64,000 nt of DNA from Melioribacter roseus P3M-2 (GTDB taxonomy: Bacteria; Bacteroidota; Ignavibacteria; Ignavibacteriales; Melioribacteraceae): positions 1,550,001 to 1,614,000 of the forward strand of contig NC_018178.1 in assembly GCF_000279145.1 (NCBI RefSeq), read 5' to 3'. Positions within the stretch are counted from its first letter, which is position 1; each line of letters opens with the position of its first letter. The notes under the pieces were generated by a model, which was not told where the DNA came from, ran no database searches, and saw only the letters and a program-made list of their open reading frames with translations. The translations under genes and the position numbers were made by a program. This document shows, one piece after another, positions 62,057 to 64,000 of the stretch.

Positions 62057-64000
62057 TTATTTTTTTAGCTTTTTCCTGCTTTCCTGTTTCGACTTTTTCA
62101 GCATCGATTCGAGTTCTTTTTCAACTTTGTTGAAAAGCGTATTAATTTCGTGTTTTCCCGTTTTAAGCAAATTGCCGGCTTTTACTCCCGTCAAAATTTC
62201 GACCGCTTCTTCGACGGTTTTAACCGGATAGATGTGAAACCGTTTTGCGCTTACGGCATTTACTACTTCGTCTTTTAGCATCAAATCTTTTACGTTTTGA
62301 TGTGGAATTACGACGCCTTGGGAGCCGTTAAGTCCGCGTTTTTTGCAGACGTCGAAAAAACCTTCGATTTTTTCGTTGACGCCGCCGATCGGCTGAACTT
62401 CGCCTTTTTGATTGACCGATCCGGTAATCGCAGTCGATTGCTTGACGGGAACGCCGGAAATAGCCGAAAGCAGAGCGCAGATTTCGGCTATCGACGCGCT
62501 GTCGCCGTCGATCATACTGTAGCCCTGTTCAAATACAAGACTTGCGCTGAAGGAAAGGTTCATGTTTCGTCCGAACTTTTCCCTGAAATAACCGGAAATA
62601 ATCAGTACTGCTTTGTTGTGGGTTTTGCCGCTCAATCCCGCTTCTCTTTCCACATTAATTATGCTGCCGTTGCCCAGAGATACCGAAGCGGTTATTCTTG
62701 TGGGCTTGCCGAATGAATAAGCTCCGACGTCGTAGACTGCGAGTCCGTTTACCGTTCCGACGCGCGACCCTTCGGTGTCGATTAAGATTGCGCCTTCTTC
62801 AATATACTCGGAAATTTTCGATTCGTACAATCCGTGGCGCTCTCTGTAAGAATTATAAGCCTGGTCGACGTGATAAGCGTTTACTATTTTGCTGCCGTTG
62901 TCTTTTGCCCAGAAGTCGGCTTCGCGTACGAGGTCGGCGATGTATGCAAATCGGGTCGTCAGTTTGTTCTTCTCGCCGGCGTAACGCGCGCCGTATTCGA
63001 TAAGCCGCGCAATCGCTGTTTTATCGAATTCATAAAGCTTTTCGGTTTCGATTAATTTTTTAATCAGTCTGGCGTATTCGTTCAACGCGTTTTCGGAACG
63101 CTTCATTACGTTGTCGAATTCGGCTTTTATCTTGAAAATTTTATTGAAGTCGTCTTCGTAATACGATAGAGACGAGTAGACGTAATTATTTCCGATAAGA
63201 ATTATTTTGGTGTCGATTTCGATGGGTTCGGGTTTCAGAATGGACGGGGAAAATTGATAAACGTTTGCAAAATCCTGAATTTCCAGTTTGCCGTAGAGCA
63301 AAGAGCGTTTGAGCGCTTTCCAAACGCCCGGCTCGCCAAGAGCGTCGAGCGCGTTTATAACGAGGAATCCGCCGTTGGCTCTTAATATCGATCCGGCTTT
63401 GATGCGCGTAAAATCGGCGTACCATCCGCCCCGTCCGTCGCTTACTTTTTCGATTGTGCCGAACAAATTTGTATACGTGGGAGTAGTCTCGATTATCACT
63501 GGAGTGGCTTTTGTAGTCGAATTATCGAGAATTATGTTGACTTCGTATTCTTTGAGGTAATCGATAACGACGCCGTCTTCCGATTCTTCCCGGACCGGTT
63601 TTTGTCCTTTGAAAATTTCGATATTCAAAAGTATGTTTTCCGTCACCTGTTCGAGATAATGTTTAATCTTGCGGTCTCTGTATTTTTTCTTCAAATCATC
63701 TATTGTAACTTTTACTATTGACGAGACCGATTCGGTTTCGAGCTGATTTATCTTCTCCTGATACGATTGCGTAAGTTTAAGGCTTTCTACGAATACCTGC
63801 TGAAGTTCTTCCTGATAAGAGGAATATTTGCTGATAATTTCATTGGCGTTTTCGGAAGAGATTTTGCCTTCGCGTACGAATTCCTGAATCTGCTGTACAA
63901 ATACCGGTTTGTCGTCAATCAATGCGAGTATTTCGGGTCGAACCATTTCGCCCGATTTAACTTCGCCCAGAGTAAAATTATCTTTCCTTAGTTTTTCTTC
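62057..64000 (-). CDS. Lon-family ATP-dependent protease (LonB/LonC-like), 5' end outside window
   Basis: The minus-strand frame is open to the window edge (EEKLRKDNFTLGEVKSGEMV precedes the first internal Met at 63946). It contains the second part of an AAA module (GGFLVINALDALGEPGVWKA, LKRSLLYGKLEIQDF, KIILIGNNYVYSSL) and a C-terminal Lon protease domain with catalytic Ser in DGDSASIAEICALLSAISGV and Lys in PIGGVNEKIEGFF. Lysine-rich end KSKQESRKKLKK. Bacterial LonB/LonC-type proteins degrade damaged proteins. The Walker A motif must lie before the window. Confidence 0.88.
   Translation of the reverse strand, partial: EEKLRKDNFTLGEVKSGEMVRPEILALIDDKPVFVQQIQEFVREGKISSENANEIISKYSSYQEELQQVFVESLKLTQSYQEKINQLETESVSSIVKVTIDDLKKKYRDRKIKHYLEQVTENILLNIEIFKGQKPVREESEDGVVIDYLKEYEVNIILDNSTTKATPVIIETTPTYTNLFGTIEKVSDGRGGWYADFTRIKAGSILRANGGFLVINALDALGEPGVWKALKRSLLYGKLEIQDFANVYQFSPSILKPEPIEIDTKIILIGNNYVYSSLSYYEDDFNKIFKIKAEFDNVMKRSENALNEYARLIKKLIETEKLYEFDKTAIARLIEYGARYAGEKNKLTTRFAYIADLVREADFWAKDNGSKIVNAYHVDQAYNSYRERHGLYESKISEYIEEGAILIDTEGSRVGTVNGLAVYDVGAYSFGKPTRITASVSLGNGSIINVEREAGLSGKTHNKAVLIISGYFREKFGRNMNLSFSASLVFEQGYSMIDGDSASIAEICALLSAISGVPVKQSTAITGSVNQKGEVQPIGGVNEKIEGFFDVCKKRGLNGSQGVVIPHQNVKDLMLKDEVVNAVSAKRFHIYPVKTVEEAVEILTGVKAGNLLKTGKHEINTLFNKVEKELESMLKKSKQESRKKLKK

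Noticed and set aside
1-64000. CRISPR arrays or insertion sequences
   Set aside because: No regularly spaced repeats with unique spacers and no transposase-like protein in any frame were seen.

Overview
The window looks like chromosome from a member of the Ignavibacteria (Bacteroidota/Chlorobi superphylum; Melioribacter or Ignavibacterium is my best guess from gene style, not from a search). The reasons are repeated type IX secretion (T9SS) C-terminal tags of the form NPFNPST, PorV/FadL-type outer-membrane proteins, TonB-dependent import without a SusD, and a housekeeping set typical of that lineage.

Layout. 1-8.8 kb: edge of a DJ-1/PfpI gene, dnaG, a GH13 hydrolase, a large multi-PAS sensor kinase broken by two lesions, a stand-alone receiver and an outer-membrane protein. 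8.8-21.8 kb: carAB; rlpA; a thiol-redox cluster (protein disulfide oxidoreductase, DUF6132, DUF1858, TlpA-like); cysE-cysK preceded by an unannotated cysteine-rich leader peptide; cold-shock protein; TM2/DUF2752; DinB; mgsA; a frameshifted trypsin-like lipoprotein; yceI-marR. 21.9-22.7 kb: tRNA-Asp surrounded by tRNA-Asp-derived hairpin repeats and two tandem GIY-YIG endonuclease genes. 22.8-47.7 kb: an alginate-utilisation locus that is visibly more AT-rich than its flanks. 48.0-48.6 kb: a third copy of the tRNA-derived repeat and another GIY-YIG gene. 48.6-64 kb: pckA-aspartate aminotransferase, a LamG protein, nitroreductase, sugar nucleotidyltransferase, metK-ahcY, a four-gene sensor operon, a radical-SAM AmrS-like gene, a frameshifted pyruvate kinase and the 3' part of a Lon-family protease.

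The alginate locus encodes a complete route. Secreted PL6 lyases and other beta-helix proteins with T9SS tags cut the polymer; a TonB-dependent receptor with three outer-membrane or secreted partners probably imports oligosaccharides; a heparinase-fold lyase and a PL17 exolyase finish depolymerisation; an MFS transporter takes up the monouronate; KdgF, an SDR reductase, KdgK and Eda convert it to pyruvate and glyceraldehyde 3-phosphate. A FadR-type GntR regulator heads the cluster. The same 14-bp operator-like sequence lies in its own promoter and in front of the receptor gene. kdgK, at the far end, has the composition of the flanks and may be an older resident.

Four genes (sensor kinase, DUF6132, trypsin-like protease, pyruvate kinase) have reading-frame breaks at A6-A8 runs, and the kinase also has an in-frame TAA. 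This is either homopolymer sequencing error or real decay/slippage. The observations I consider most worth following are the tRNA-Asp/hairpin/GIY-YIG repeat flanking the alginate island, the Cys-leader of cysE-cysK, and the SusD-less import module.
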